From the NCBI GenBank assembly GCA_018266215.1, contig JAFEAV010000004.1:62001-126000 (forward strand): a stretch of 64,000 bases of DNA, given 5' to 3'. The position numbers and the translations under genes are program-made. Source of the DNA: Cyanobacteria bacterium SZAS LIN-3. Lineage in GTDB: Bacteria; Cyanobacteriota; Vampirovibrionia; Obscuribacterales; Obscuribacteraceae. The notes beneath the pieces were generated by a model, which saw nothing but the letters and a program-made list of their open reading frames with translations, was not told where the DNA came from and did no database searches. Positions 46,510 through 53,558 of the stretch are shown one piece after another; position 1 is the stretch's first letter, and each line of letters begins with the position of its first letter.

Positions 46510-47862
46510 ATGATTCAGAAAGTTCTCATTGCCAATCGCGGCGAGATAGCGCTGAGAGTTATCCGCGCCTGTCGTGAGATGGGTATCTCTACGGTGGCTG
46601 TCTATTCGCAGGCCGATGCCGAATCGCTGCACGTCAAACTGGCCGATGAAGCGTATTGCATTGGACCGCCCCAGTCGGGTCGCTCCTATCTGCATATCCC
46701 CGCGATTATCTCCACCGCTGTTGTTACCGGTGCTGATGCCATTCACCCCGGCTACGGTTTCCTTTCTGAAAATTCCAACTTTGCCCAGATTTGCGCCGAT
46801 CATCGCATCAAATTTATCGGCCCCAGTGTTGTCGCCATCGAGAGCATGGGCGATAAATCCTCGGCTCGTGAAGCCATGCGCGCAGCCGGTGTACCGGTGG
46901 TGCCCGGCAGTCACGGGCTCATTACCGATGAAGCCGAAGCGGCGAAACTGGCTGATGAAATTGGATTCCCGGTCATTATTAAGGCTACCGCCGGTGGTGG
47001 CGGCCGCGGTATGCGCGTGGCCAACGATGCCGGTCAATTGCTCAATGCCCTGGCCTCGGCTCAGTCGGAAGCGTCTGCGGCCTTTGGCGACGGCGGCGTT
47101 TATATTGAAAAATATTTGAAGCCTATTCGTCACGTAGAAATACAGGTAATGGCCGATCAGCACGGCAATGTAATCCACCTGGGCGAGCGTGATTGCTCGG
47201 TGCAGAGACGGCACCAGAAGTTAATTGAAGAGTCTCCCAGTCCCGCGCTTACACCCGAATTGCGCGCACGCATGGGTAAGGCCGCCGTCGACGCCGCTAA
47301 AAATATCGGCTATGAAGGCGCCGGCACGGTGGAGTTCATCTTCTCCAACGGCAATTTCTATTTCATGGAAATGAATACGCGTATTCAAGTCGAACATCCG
47401 GTCACTGAATTTATTACCGGCACCGACCTGATTAAAGAACAGATTCGCGTTGCTTCCGGTGAAAAACTTTCCTGGACCCAGGAGCAAATAAAATTTACCG
47501 GTCATGCCATCGAATGCCGCATCAACGCCGAAGATCCGGATCGCAATTTTATGCCATCCCCCGGCCGCGTCGATGCCTACATCGCCCCTGGTGGCCCCGG
47601 TGTGCGGGTAGACAGCCACTGTTATCCAGGCTATGTCATTCCCCAATTTTATGATTCGCTTGTGAGCAAACTGATTGTCTGGGGCGCCGATCGACCGGAG
47701 GCAATCGCCCGCATGCAGCGCGCTTTAGATGAGTACGCCATCACCGGTATCAAAACCACGATACCTTTTCATCAAAGAGTGCTTTCGCACCCGGTCTTCC
47801 AGAAAGGTGACGTTTCAACAGACTTTGTCGAGAAGCATATGACTTTGCAGGAGACAAAATAA
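46510..47862 (+). CDS. accC: Biotin carboxylase subunit of acetyl-CoA carboxylase
   Basis: A 450-residue ATP-grasp enzyme of normal length. It opens with [22 protein letters not shown] and has the Gly-rich ATP loop [13 protein letters not shown], the metal-binding Glu in [27 protein letters not shown], and [20 protein letters not shown]. It carboxylates biotin on AccB using bicarbonate and ATP. It is co-directional with accB, and a CAU tRNA follows 28 bases after its stop. Confidence 0.97.
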   Translation: MIQKVLIANRGEIALRVIRACREMGISTVAVYSQADAESLHVKLADEAYCIGPPQSGRSYLHIPAIISTAVVTGADAIHPGYGFLSENSNFAQICADHRIKFIGPSVVAIESMGDKSSAREAMRAAGVPVVPGSHGLITDEAEAAKLADEIGFPVIIKATAGGGGRGMRVANDAGQLLNALASAQSEASAAFGDGGVYIEKYLKPIRHVEIQVMADQHGNVIHLGERDCSVQRRHQKLIEESPSPALTPELRARMGKAAVDAAKNIGYEGAGTVEFIFSNGNFYFMEMNTRIQVEHPVTEFITGTDLIKEQIRVASGEKLSWTQEQIKFTGHAIECRINAEDPDRNFMPSPGRVDAYIAPGGPGVRVDSHCYPGYVIPQFYDSLVSKLIVWGADRPEAIARMQRALDEYAITGIKTTIPFHQRVLSHPVFQKGDVSTDFVEKHMTLQETK

Positions 47863-47884
47863 AAATAGTAGTAAAATACTATTT
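47863..47884 (+). other. AT-rich hairpin between accC and the tRNA
   Basis: AAATAGTA (47863-47870) and TACTATTT (47877-47884) form a perfect 8-bp stem with a 6-base loop, starting right after the accC stop. The stem is all A/T except one pair and lacks a clear T run beyond the stem, so it could be a weak terminator or a processing site for a shared accC-tRNA transcript. Confidence 0.4.
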
Positions 47885-47890
47885 CACCGT

Positions 47891-47962
47891 GGCTCCGTAG
47901 CTCAATGGTGGAGCGTGCGACTCATAATCGCCTGGTTACTGGTTCGAATCCAGTCGGAGCCA
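47891..47962 (+). tRNA. tRNA with anticodon CAU, probably tRNA-Ile2 (elongator Met possible)
   Basis: A 72-base cloverleaf can be drawn: acceptor GGCTCCG/CGGAGCC, D stem GCTC/GAGC, anticodon loop CTCATAA, T arm ACTGG-TTCGAAT-CCAGT, discriminator A, CCA not encoded. G1-C72 pairing and the lack of three G-C pairs in the anticodon stem exclude initiator tRNA. The anticodon arm GCGA-CTCATAA-TCGC closely matches bacterial tRNA-Ile2, whose C34 is changed to lysidine by TilS to read AUA, more than elongator Met. The top pair of the anticodon stem is a T-C mismatch. Confidence 0.9.
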
Positions 47963-47966
47963 CTCT

Positions 47967-48413
47967 TTATTTTTTAGGCAGTGAGTTTTCGAAGAGAGTC
48001 TCTTTGATGCTCGATTTAAGCGTGTGGAAGCAGTCCGAGGCGAAGCCCTCGAGTTCCTCCGAGCGTTGCTTGGCATTGACCATCTTCAGTTCGGTCTGCG
48101 CCAGGTAGCGGGTATCCGGCTGCCCCTTTGATTTGGCATAGGACTTTTCAATTTCGCGCAGTTGAAACAAGCCCTTTTCAATATTGCGTGTTGATTCGCG
48201 TGCGTTGCGCAGCGATTCCAACAGGAAAAAGCCTACAGACCCTTTGGCATGCGTCATGTTGAGCAGCATTGTTTCTTCGCGGGTAAATTTGCGGTTGCTC
48301 AGGTTAAACAGGTCATCCTGGGCCTGCGCTCCGTTGGATGAAAGTCTGCTGACCTGGGTGCCGAGGCAAAAGCTAAGCAATGCAACGGCGAAAAGAGTCC
48401 GGCTGTCTCTCAT
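47967..48413 (-). CDS. Small exported helical protein
   Basis: A 148-residue protein with a signal or anchor sequence (MRDSRTLFAVALLSFCLGTQVS). The rest is charged and helical (RKFTREETMLLNMTHAKGSVGFFLLESLRNARESTRNIEKG, ELKMVNAKQRSEELEGFASDCF). No family recognised. Its stop codon lies 4 bases past the end of the tRNA on the opposite strand, so a minus-strand transcript that reads through would be antisense to the tRNA. Confidence 0.75.
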   Translation of the reverse strand: MRDSRTLFAVALLSFCLGTQVSRLSSNGAQAQDDLFNLSNRKFTREETMLLNMTHAKGSVGFFLLESLRNARESTRNIEKGLFQLREIEKSYAKSKGQPDTRYLAQTELKMVNAKQRSEELEGFASDCFHTLKSSIKETLFENSLPKK

Positions 48414-48461
48414 GAAATCCCCTCAAAAACTTGGTTCGTACAGGATAGCAAAGCCGGAGCC

Positions 48462-49787
48462 GTGGTTAAATTGTCCTTTCATCGGTTTGGCCAGGGCGAG
48501 AAAATTTTTAGGGCGCTTTCCACTTTCGCTGTCCTCGTTGCCGTGCCCCTTGCCGGGTTGGCGGCTATGCCCTGTGTCCTGGCACAGAGTGCCGATGGCT
48601 CGGCCATTTCCGCTGGTCAGGCCAGCAGTTTTGAAAGCGGCGACCTGCACGACAACGACATCTCCAGTTTGAGTGCCGGCGAATTGTTCGCTCTGGCCAC
48701 CAGATATGCCGGGCGCAACCGGGTCTCCGAGGCTATTTCCATGTTCCAGGAAGTATTGCGGCGCGAGCCCAATAATGTCTCGGCCCACAACAATCTGGCT
48801 GTCTGTCTCAAGAGTCAGGGGCAGACCCGTCTGGCGCTGGAGGAATTCAAACAGGCTGTCGCCAATAATCCCACTAAGGCTGAGCTTTTCAACAATCTGG
48901 CTCTCTCCTACATGTCGCTGGGAGAATACAGCCAGGCTCAGGATGCGCTTTTTAGCGCCCTGCGCCTGCAACCCAATCTGGCCGACGGTCACCGCAATCT
49001 GGGGCTCTGCCTGAGCCACAAGGGCGACTACGAAGGGGCGGTGATTGAATTTCAGGAGGCCTTGAAGGAAGACCCTTATCTCAACGATGTGCACATCGAC
49101 ATTGGTGATGCTCTGCGCGGACAGAAGCACTATGAGCAGGCTTTGATGGAATATCGCGTGGCCGAGAAAAATCTCAGTGATGTGCGCGGCATCCTGGACC
49201 GTGATTTGAAGTTGGCCATGGCTAAGTGTCTTGAAGGTCTGGGTCAATACGAGGAAGCGCGTTCGCTGCTTTCGACCCTGCTGGAAAAAGACCCCAACGA
49301 CGGGGATTCGCTCAATTGCCTGGGTGTGGTGCTCTGGAAAATGGATCATCTTCCCGAGGCGGTTTTTGTCCTTGAGCGCGCCCTCAAACTGGATCCGGCT
49401 TATCCGCAAGCACGCAACAATCTGGGCATTGTGCTCTACCAGATGAAAAAAAGTGACGAGGCTATTGATGTCTGGCGGCAGGCGATCAAATTGCGCCCCG
49501 ATTACCCCGAGGCTCATTACAACATGGGGGTCGCCCTTTTGCAGGCCGGACTCTACGGTCAGGCGGAAGAAGCCTTCAGAGAAAGTCTCAAATTTGCCCC
49601 CCATGACCCCAACACTCATAACAATCTGGGCCTGGCCCTGGCGGCACTGGGGCGCAAGAGTGACGCCGAGGCGGAGTTTCGCGCTGCCCTGGACCTCGAT
49701 CCCGAGCTCAGTTTCGGCAAGGTCAATCTTGAAAAACTGGACAAACTGACGCAGCCGGCAAATTTAAAGAGCGTTTCACCTCAGTAA
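48462..49787 (+). CDS. Secreted TPR-repeat protein
   Basis: A 441-residue protein from a GTG (start uncertain). Signal peptide about 1-42 (RALSTFAVLVAVPLAGLAAMPCVLA). From about residue 65 to the end it is an array of about ten TPRs with good consensus (VSAHNNLAVCLKSQGQTRLALEEFKQAV, AELFNNLALSYMSLGEYSQAQDALFSAL, ADGHRNLGLCLSHKGDYEGAVIEFQEAL, PEAHYNMGVALLQAGLYGQAEEAFRESL, NTHNNLGLALAALGRKSDAEAEFRAAL). The form is close to OGT-like/PilF-like arrays. It probably organises envelope complexes. Confidence 0.85.
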   Translation: MVKLSFHRFGQGEKIFRALSTFAVLVAVPLAGLAAMPCVLAQSADGSAISAGQASSFESGDLHDNDISSLSAGELFALATRYAGRNRVSEAISMFQEVLRREPNNVSAHNNLAVCLKSQGQTRLALEEFKQAVANNPTKAELFNNLALSYMSLGEYSQAQDALFSALRLQPNLADGHRNLGLCLSHKGDYEGAVIEFQEALKEDPYLNDVHIDIGDALRGQKHYEQALMEYRVAEKNLSDVRGILDRDLKLAMAKCLEGLGQYEEARSLLSTLLEKDPNDGDSLNCLGVVLWKMDHLPEAVFVLERALKLDPAYPQARNNLGIVLYQMKKSDEAIDVWRQAIKLRPDYPEAHYNMGVALLQAGLYGQAEEAFRESLKFAPHDPNTHNNLGLALAALGRKSDAEAEFRAALDLDPELSFGKVNLEKLDKLTQPANLKSVSPQ

Positions 49788-49829
49788 AGCTTTATAGATC
49801 CCGGGCTGGTCTGGCATTAAGATAGTAGT

Positions 49830-50270
49830 ATGGAAAAGGCCTACGAGCATTTTAGCTTCAGCGAGACGCTGCACACCGTGATGGGTGCGGCTTACAACAT
49901 CTTTTGCCACATCATTTTTGACTGGGCTGTGCACGGACTGGCCGTGGCGGCTGTTCTGGTTATTGTTTCGCTGGTTTTGCGCAATCGCGGCCATCGCCTG
50001 TCCGGGCCTTTTATGGCTATTGGCCGCCGTCTGGCCATTTTTTGCGCCATTGTCGCCGCCCCCGGTCTCTACACCCTGGTCACAAGCGGGAAACTTCCGC
50101 CGGTCGGCTGTTACAACGTCAATTCCATTGGTTTTATTTGTTTCTGGAGTCTCATTTGCGCGCATGCCCTGGGGGAAGAGTCCAACTATCAGCTGGTTGT
50201 GAAAGCTGAACAGGACGCTGCCGCCGCTGCCGCCACCGTCGAACCGGAGCCCGTGGAAGCTGAGTCATAG
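49830..50270 (+). CDS. Small inner-membrane protein
   Basis: A 146-residue protein with about three hydrophobic spans (WAVHGLAVAAVLVIVSLVL, AIFCAIVAAPGLYTLVT, IGFICFWSLICAHAL), a His-rich first part and an acidic Ala/Glu/Pro tail. No ribosome binding site stands out before the ATG. No family recognised; function unknown. Confidence 0.65.
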   Translation: MEKAYEHFSFSETLHTVMGAAYNIFCHIIFDWAVHGLAVAAVLVIVSLVLRNRGHRLSGPFMAIGRRLAIFCAIVAAPGLYTLVTSGKLPPVGCYNVNSIGFICFWSLICAHALGEESNYQLVVKAEQDAAAAAATVEPEPVEAES

Positions 50271-50353
50271 GGTCTTTTGCTCCGGAACAGTTGCCCTTTA
50301 TGTACGTCATTTATCCTTTATGGAAGTTGTCATCAGGCTCGGGGGAAGGTGCT

Positions 50354-51088
50354 ATGAATTCGGACAAAAGCAGGCGTCTCAGGCTCTCGGCTCTGGCTGC
50401 AATCTTGTTTTCGGCCCTCTCCCTGGATTTTTCCGCGGCTCTGGCGCAGAGCTTTAACGGAGCCGGACCGATGAATCCCAACTCTCCCACCGGCTGGGGA
50501 CCAAATCCCAATAGCTATGCCGGCGGCGCCGGTGTCATCGGTGGTTTCAATGCCGGCATCGGCGTACAAACTATGCCTGTACCTTACGGAATGCCTTATG
50601 GTGATTCTCGTATGCCCAGCGCCCTCGGTACACTCAACGGTCGGCCGGTTGTCTATCCTTTTGGCGTGCCCAACATCGCACCGGTACCGGTAGGCAATGG
50701 CATTTTTTCATTCAGTGGTGGTGGCATCTCGGCCAATATGTGGCAGGGGCCGTCGGGGTATTACTATCCCTGGGCTTCGCGCAATCCCATTTATTCGCAG
50801 ATAATTTATGTCGATCAAAGCGGCACTTCTCCCCAGACTGTGGCTCAGCTGCCGCCGCTTTCCATGCAGTTTTCCGATATGGCGCAATATCTGGATGATG
50901 CGAAGAAAAACAAAAAGATTTCGGACCCCGACTACAACAGTTTGAAGCTGCGTTTGAAGGACATACAGTCGAAAGAACGCTCTTATCGCATCCAGGGCGG
51001 CGGTCAGTTGGGCAGCGACGTGGAAGCCGAAATCCGCCAGAATCTCACCGATTTTGCGCGTGAGATGACCAATCGCGTACAGCTTTAG
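50354..51088 (+). CDS. Secreted Gly/Pro/Asn-rich protein
   Basis: A 244-residue protein. ATG 50354 has GGGGGAAGG just upstream and begins a signal peptide (RRLRLSALAAILFSALSLDFSAALAQ). Residues 30-150 are rich in Gly, Pro, Asn and Tyr and probably extended. Residues 175-244 are charged and helical (MAQYLDDAKKNKKISDPDYNSLKLRLKDIQSKERSYR). Its N-terminal half is similar in style to the secreted proteins at 20013 and 23351. No family recognised. Confidence 0.7.
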   Translation: MNSDKSRRLRLSALAAILFSALSLDFSAALAQSFNGAGPMNPNSPTGWGPNPNSYAGGAGVIGGFNAGIGVQTMPVPYGMPYGDSRMPSALGTLNGRPVVYPFGVPNIAPVPVGNGIFSFSGGGISANMWQGPSGYYYPWASRNPIYSQIIYVDQSGTSPQTVAQLPPLSMQFSDMAQYLDDAKKNKKISDPDYNSLKLRLKDIQSKERSYRIQGGGQLGSDVEAEIRQNLTDFAREMTNRVQL

Positions 51089-51100
51089 ACCGTCGTTGAA

Positions 51101-51748
51101 TTAGATAAAGGCCGCTTTTTTGCCGGCCATCAGTTCGCCTATCAATCGCACCATGTCGTCCTGCACGCTGTGCAGAGCTTTGGTGGCATCGATCAGGCGG
51201 AAGCGATCAGGCTCTTGTTTGGCGATCGTCAAATAACCCTGGCGCACTTTGTGGTGAAATTCGATTGCTTCTTTTTCCATCCGGTCATGACCTCCCGGAT
51301 GCAGCCTGCCAAGGCCTTTTTCTGATTCCAGATCAAAGAGGAGCGTCAGCTCCGGTTTCAGTCCCTGGGTCGACATCTCGTTTAGTTGTTTGATCAAATC
51401 CAGGTCGATGTCGCGACCATACCCCTGATAGGCTACGGACGAATCTATATATCTATCGCAGATGACCAGCTTGCCTGCTTTGAGCCCGGGCAGGATCACT
51501 TCACTGATATTCTGGGCGCGGTCGGCCTGGTAGAGCAAAAGCTCGGCCATGGGAGCTACGGGATTGCCCGGCTTGAGGAGTATGTGGCGGATCTGCTTGC
51601 CAAGCGGTGTGCCGCCCGGATCGCGGGTGAGCACGTAGGGCACCGCCGCCGCATCGAGCTTGGCTGCCAGCAGTCGCACCTGTGTGGTCTTCCCAGCACC
51701 CTCCGGACCTTCTAGAGTGATGAATGTGCCTGGGTACTGGTGCGCCAT
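51101..51748 (-). CDS. tmk: Thymidylate kinase
   Basis: A 215-residue kinase. P-loop GPEGAGKTT, the dTMP-binding TRDPGGTPLG (Asp where Glu is usual), DRYIDSSVAYQGYGR, and the LID region LHPGGHDRMEKE. It phosphorylates dTMP to dTDP in the cytoplasm. Length is normal. It stands alone between two plus-strand genes. Confidence 0.96.
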   Translation of the reverse strand: MAHQYPGTFITLEGPEGAGKTTQVRLLAAKLDAAAVPYVLTRDPGGTPLGKQIRHILLKPGNPVAPMAELLLYQADRAQNISEVILPGLKAGKLVICDRYIDSSVAYQGYGRDIDLDLIKQLNEMSTQGLKPELTLLFDLESEKGLGRLHPGGHDRMEKEAIEFHHKVRQGYLTIAKQEPDRFRLIDATKALHSVQDDMVRLIGELMAGKKAAFI

Positions 51749-51849
51749 TAAGGGGTCTCGGGTCTCTTATGAACTGTGGAACTAGTGCTTAATATTGTTG
51801 CACAAATGATATGATTGCCATTCTCCTGGGAAATTTTCTAAGGCGCAAT

Positions 51850-51878
51850 GGCCGAGGGGCTCTTGGCCGAAATTTTTT
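51850..51878 (+). terminator. Terminator- or attenuator-like hairpin in the aldehyde dehydrogenase leader
   Basis: GGCCGAG and CTCTTGGCC (51850-51868) can pair with a small bulge and are followed by a run of six T (51873-51878), 44 bases before the gene start. It could attenuate transcription of the downstream gene. No minus-strand role is apparent. Weak call. Confidence 0.3.
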
Positions 51879-51922
51879 GATTTCTCACCCAATAGTTCAA
51901 ATAGTTTTAGAGAGGTTTTGTC

Positions 51923-53425
51923 ATGGCTCAGACCTTAACGGCTCCCAAAGTCAAGGTAGATCGCAAGTGGCAACTGTGGATAGACGGTAAATTTGTACCT
52001 GGTGCCTCGGAGCGCACTTTGATCAATCCCGCCACCGGTCAGCCCCTGACCAAGGTTGCGGAAGCGTCCAAAAAACAAGTGGAAGAGGCTATCAAAGCCG
52101 CTCGTAAGGCCTTTGACCATGGTCCCTGGCCGCGCATGACCGCCCTGGAACGGGCCGGTTATCTCAATAAGATTGCCGATGCCATCGATGCCAACGCCGA
52201 AGAACTGGCGGAGCTTGAGACTCTCAATGGCGGCAAGCCCCTGCGCGAAGCCAAATACGATATCGCCGATACTGCCTATTGCTTCCGCTACTATGCCGGT
52301 TTGATCAACAAGCCCACCGGTCAGACAGTGGACGTGCCGGCACCGTCGGTGACGACAATCGTGCGTGAGCCTATCGGTGTCTGCGGACAGATCATCCCCT
52401 GGAATTATCCCCTTTTGATGGCTGCCTGGAAGCTCGCTCCCGCTCTGGCCGCCGGCAATACCTGCGTCCTCAAGCCTTCGGAATACACCCCTCTGACAGC
52501 AGTCAGACTGGCTGAGATAATGGCTGAAGTCGAGCTGCCCAACGGTGTTGTGAATATCGTTCTGGGAGACGGACCGACCGTCGGTCAGCCCCTGGCCGAA
52601 AGCACCCTCGTCGACAAGATTGCCTTCACCGGTAGTGTCAAGACCGGTAAGATAATCGCCGCCGCCGCCCTCACCAATCTCAAAAAAGTGACCCTCGAGC
52701 TTGGCGGCAAGTCACCAATGGTGGTGTTCTCTGATTTTGATGTGGACGTTGCCGTTGACTACGCCCTGTTTGCCATCTACTGCAATTCGGGCCAGGTCTG
52801 CTCGGCCGGATCGCGCATGATTGTGGAAGAGAGCATTTACGATTCCTTCGTCAAGAAGATGGCCGAGCGTGCCAAGAAAATCAGAGTCGGCCCCGGTCTG
52901 GAAGAAGAAACAGAAATGGGTCCGCTCGTCAATGAAGTGCAGATGAAGCGCGTCATGGAATATATCGAGATCGGTCAGAAAGAAGGAGCCAAGCTCATCA
53001 CCGGCGGCGATAAGCCTAAAGGCGATAAGTACGGTGCCGGCTATTATGTCAATCCGACAATATTTGCCGACGTCAAATCCGATATGCGCATTGTCCAGGA
53101 AGAAATTTTTGGACCGGTCGTTGTGGTGCAGAAATTCAAAACCCAGGAAGAAGCTGTCGAGCTGGCTAATGACTCCGCCTATGGCCTGGCCGGTGCGGTG
53201 TTCACTAACGACATCACCCGCGCTCACACGGTTGTAAAACAACTGCGTGCCGGCATCACCTGGGTCAATGCCTATCACAATACCTACACCGAATGCCCCT
53301 GGGGTGGTTACAAGCAGAGCGGCTGGGGCCGTGAGCTTGGCACCTTTGGTCTGGAAGCTTACACCGAAGTCAAACAGATCAATATCAACCTCGATCCGCA
53401 AGCGGTCGGCTGGTTCGAAGCCTAA
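51923..53425 (+). CDS. NAD(P)-dependent aldehyde dehydrogenase (betaine-aldehyde dehydrogenase-like)
   Basis: A 500-residue ALDH of normal length. NAD-binding IIPWNYPLLMAAWKLAPALAAGN and FTGSVKTGK, the general base Glu in LELGGKSP, the catalytic Cys in NSGQVCSAGSR, and the C-terminal ECPWGGYKQSGWGRELG. It oxidises an aldehyde to the acid in the cytoplasm. Similarity in the substrate region suggests betaine or other small aldehydes, but this cannot be fixed by eye. GAGAGG precedes the ATG, and a strong terminator follows. Confidence 0.95.
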   Translation: MAQTLTAPKVKVDRKWQLWIDGKFVPGASERTLINPATGQPLTKVAEASKKQVEEAIKAARKAFDHGPWPRMTALERAGYLNKIADAIDANAEELAELETLNGGKPLREAKYDIADTAYCFRYYAGLINKPTGQTVDVPAPSVTTIVREPIGVCGQIIPWNYPLLMAAWKLAPALAAGNTCVLKPSEYTPLTAVRLAEIMAEVELPNGVVNIVLGDGPTVGQPLAESTLVDKIAFTGSVKTGKIIAAAALTNLKKVTLELGGKSPMVVFSDFDVDVAVDYALFAIYCNSGQVCSAGSRMIVEESIYDSFVKKMAERAKKIRVGPGLEEETEMGPLVNEVQMKRVMEYIEIGQKEGAKLITGGDKPKGDKYGAGYYVNPTIFADVKSDMRIVQEEIFGPVVVVQKFKTQEEAVELANDSAYGLAGAVFTNDITRAHTVVKQLRAGITWVNAYHNTYTECPWGGYKQSGWGRELGTFGLEAYTEVKQININLDPQAVGWFEA

Positions 53426-53464
53426 ACCAGAGAGCATTTCGAATCATCCATCAAGCACTGCCAG

Positions 53465-53497
53465 AAAAGCCCCATCCCCGGTGGGGCTTTTCCTTTT
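53465..53497 (+). terminator. Rho-independent terminator after the aldehyde dehydrogenase
   Basis: AAAAGCCCCA (53465-53474) pairs perfectly with TGGGGCTTTT (53482-53491) around a 7-base loop, and a T-rich run continues to 53497. It lies 40 bases after the stop. Confidence 0.9.
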
Positions 53498-53558
53498 GCG
53501 GGAACCGTAGACACTGCTCTCGGTCACTAATTGCAGTTGTACTTCAGTGGGTGCCTTC

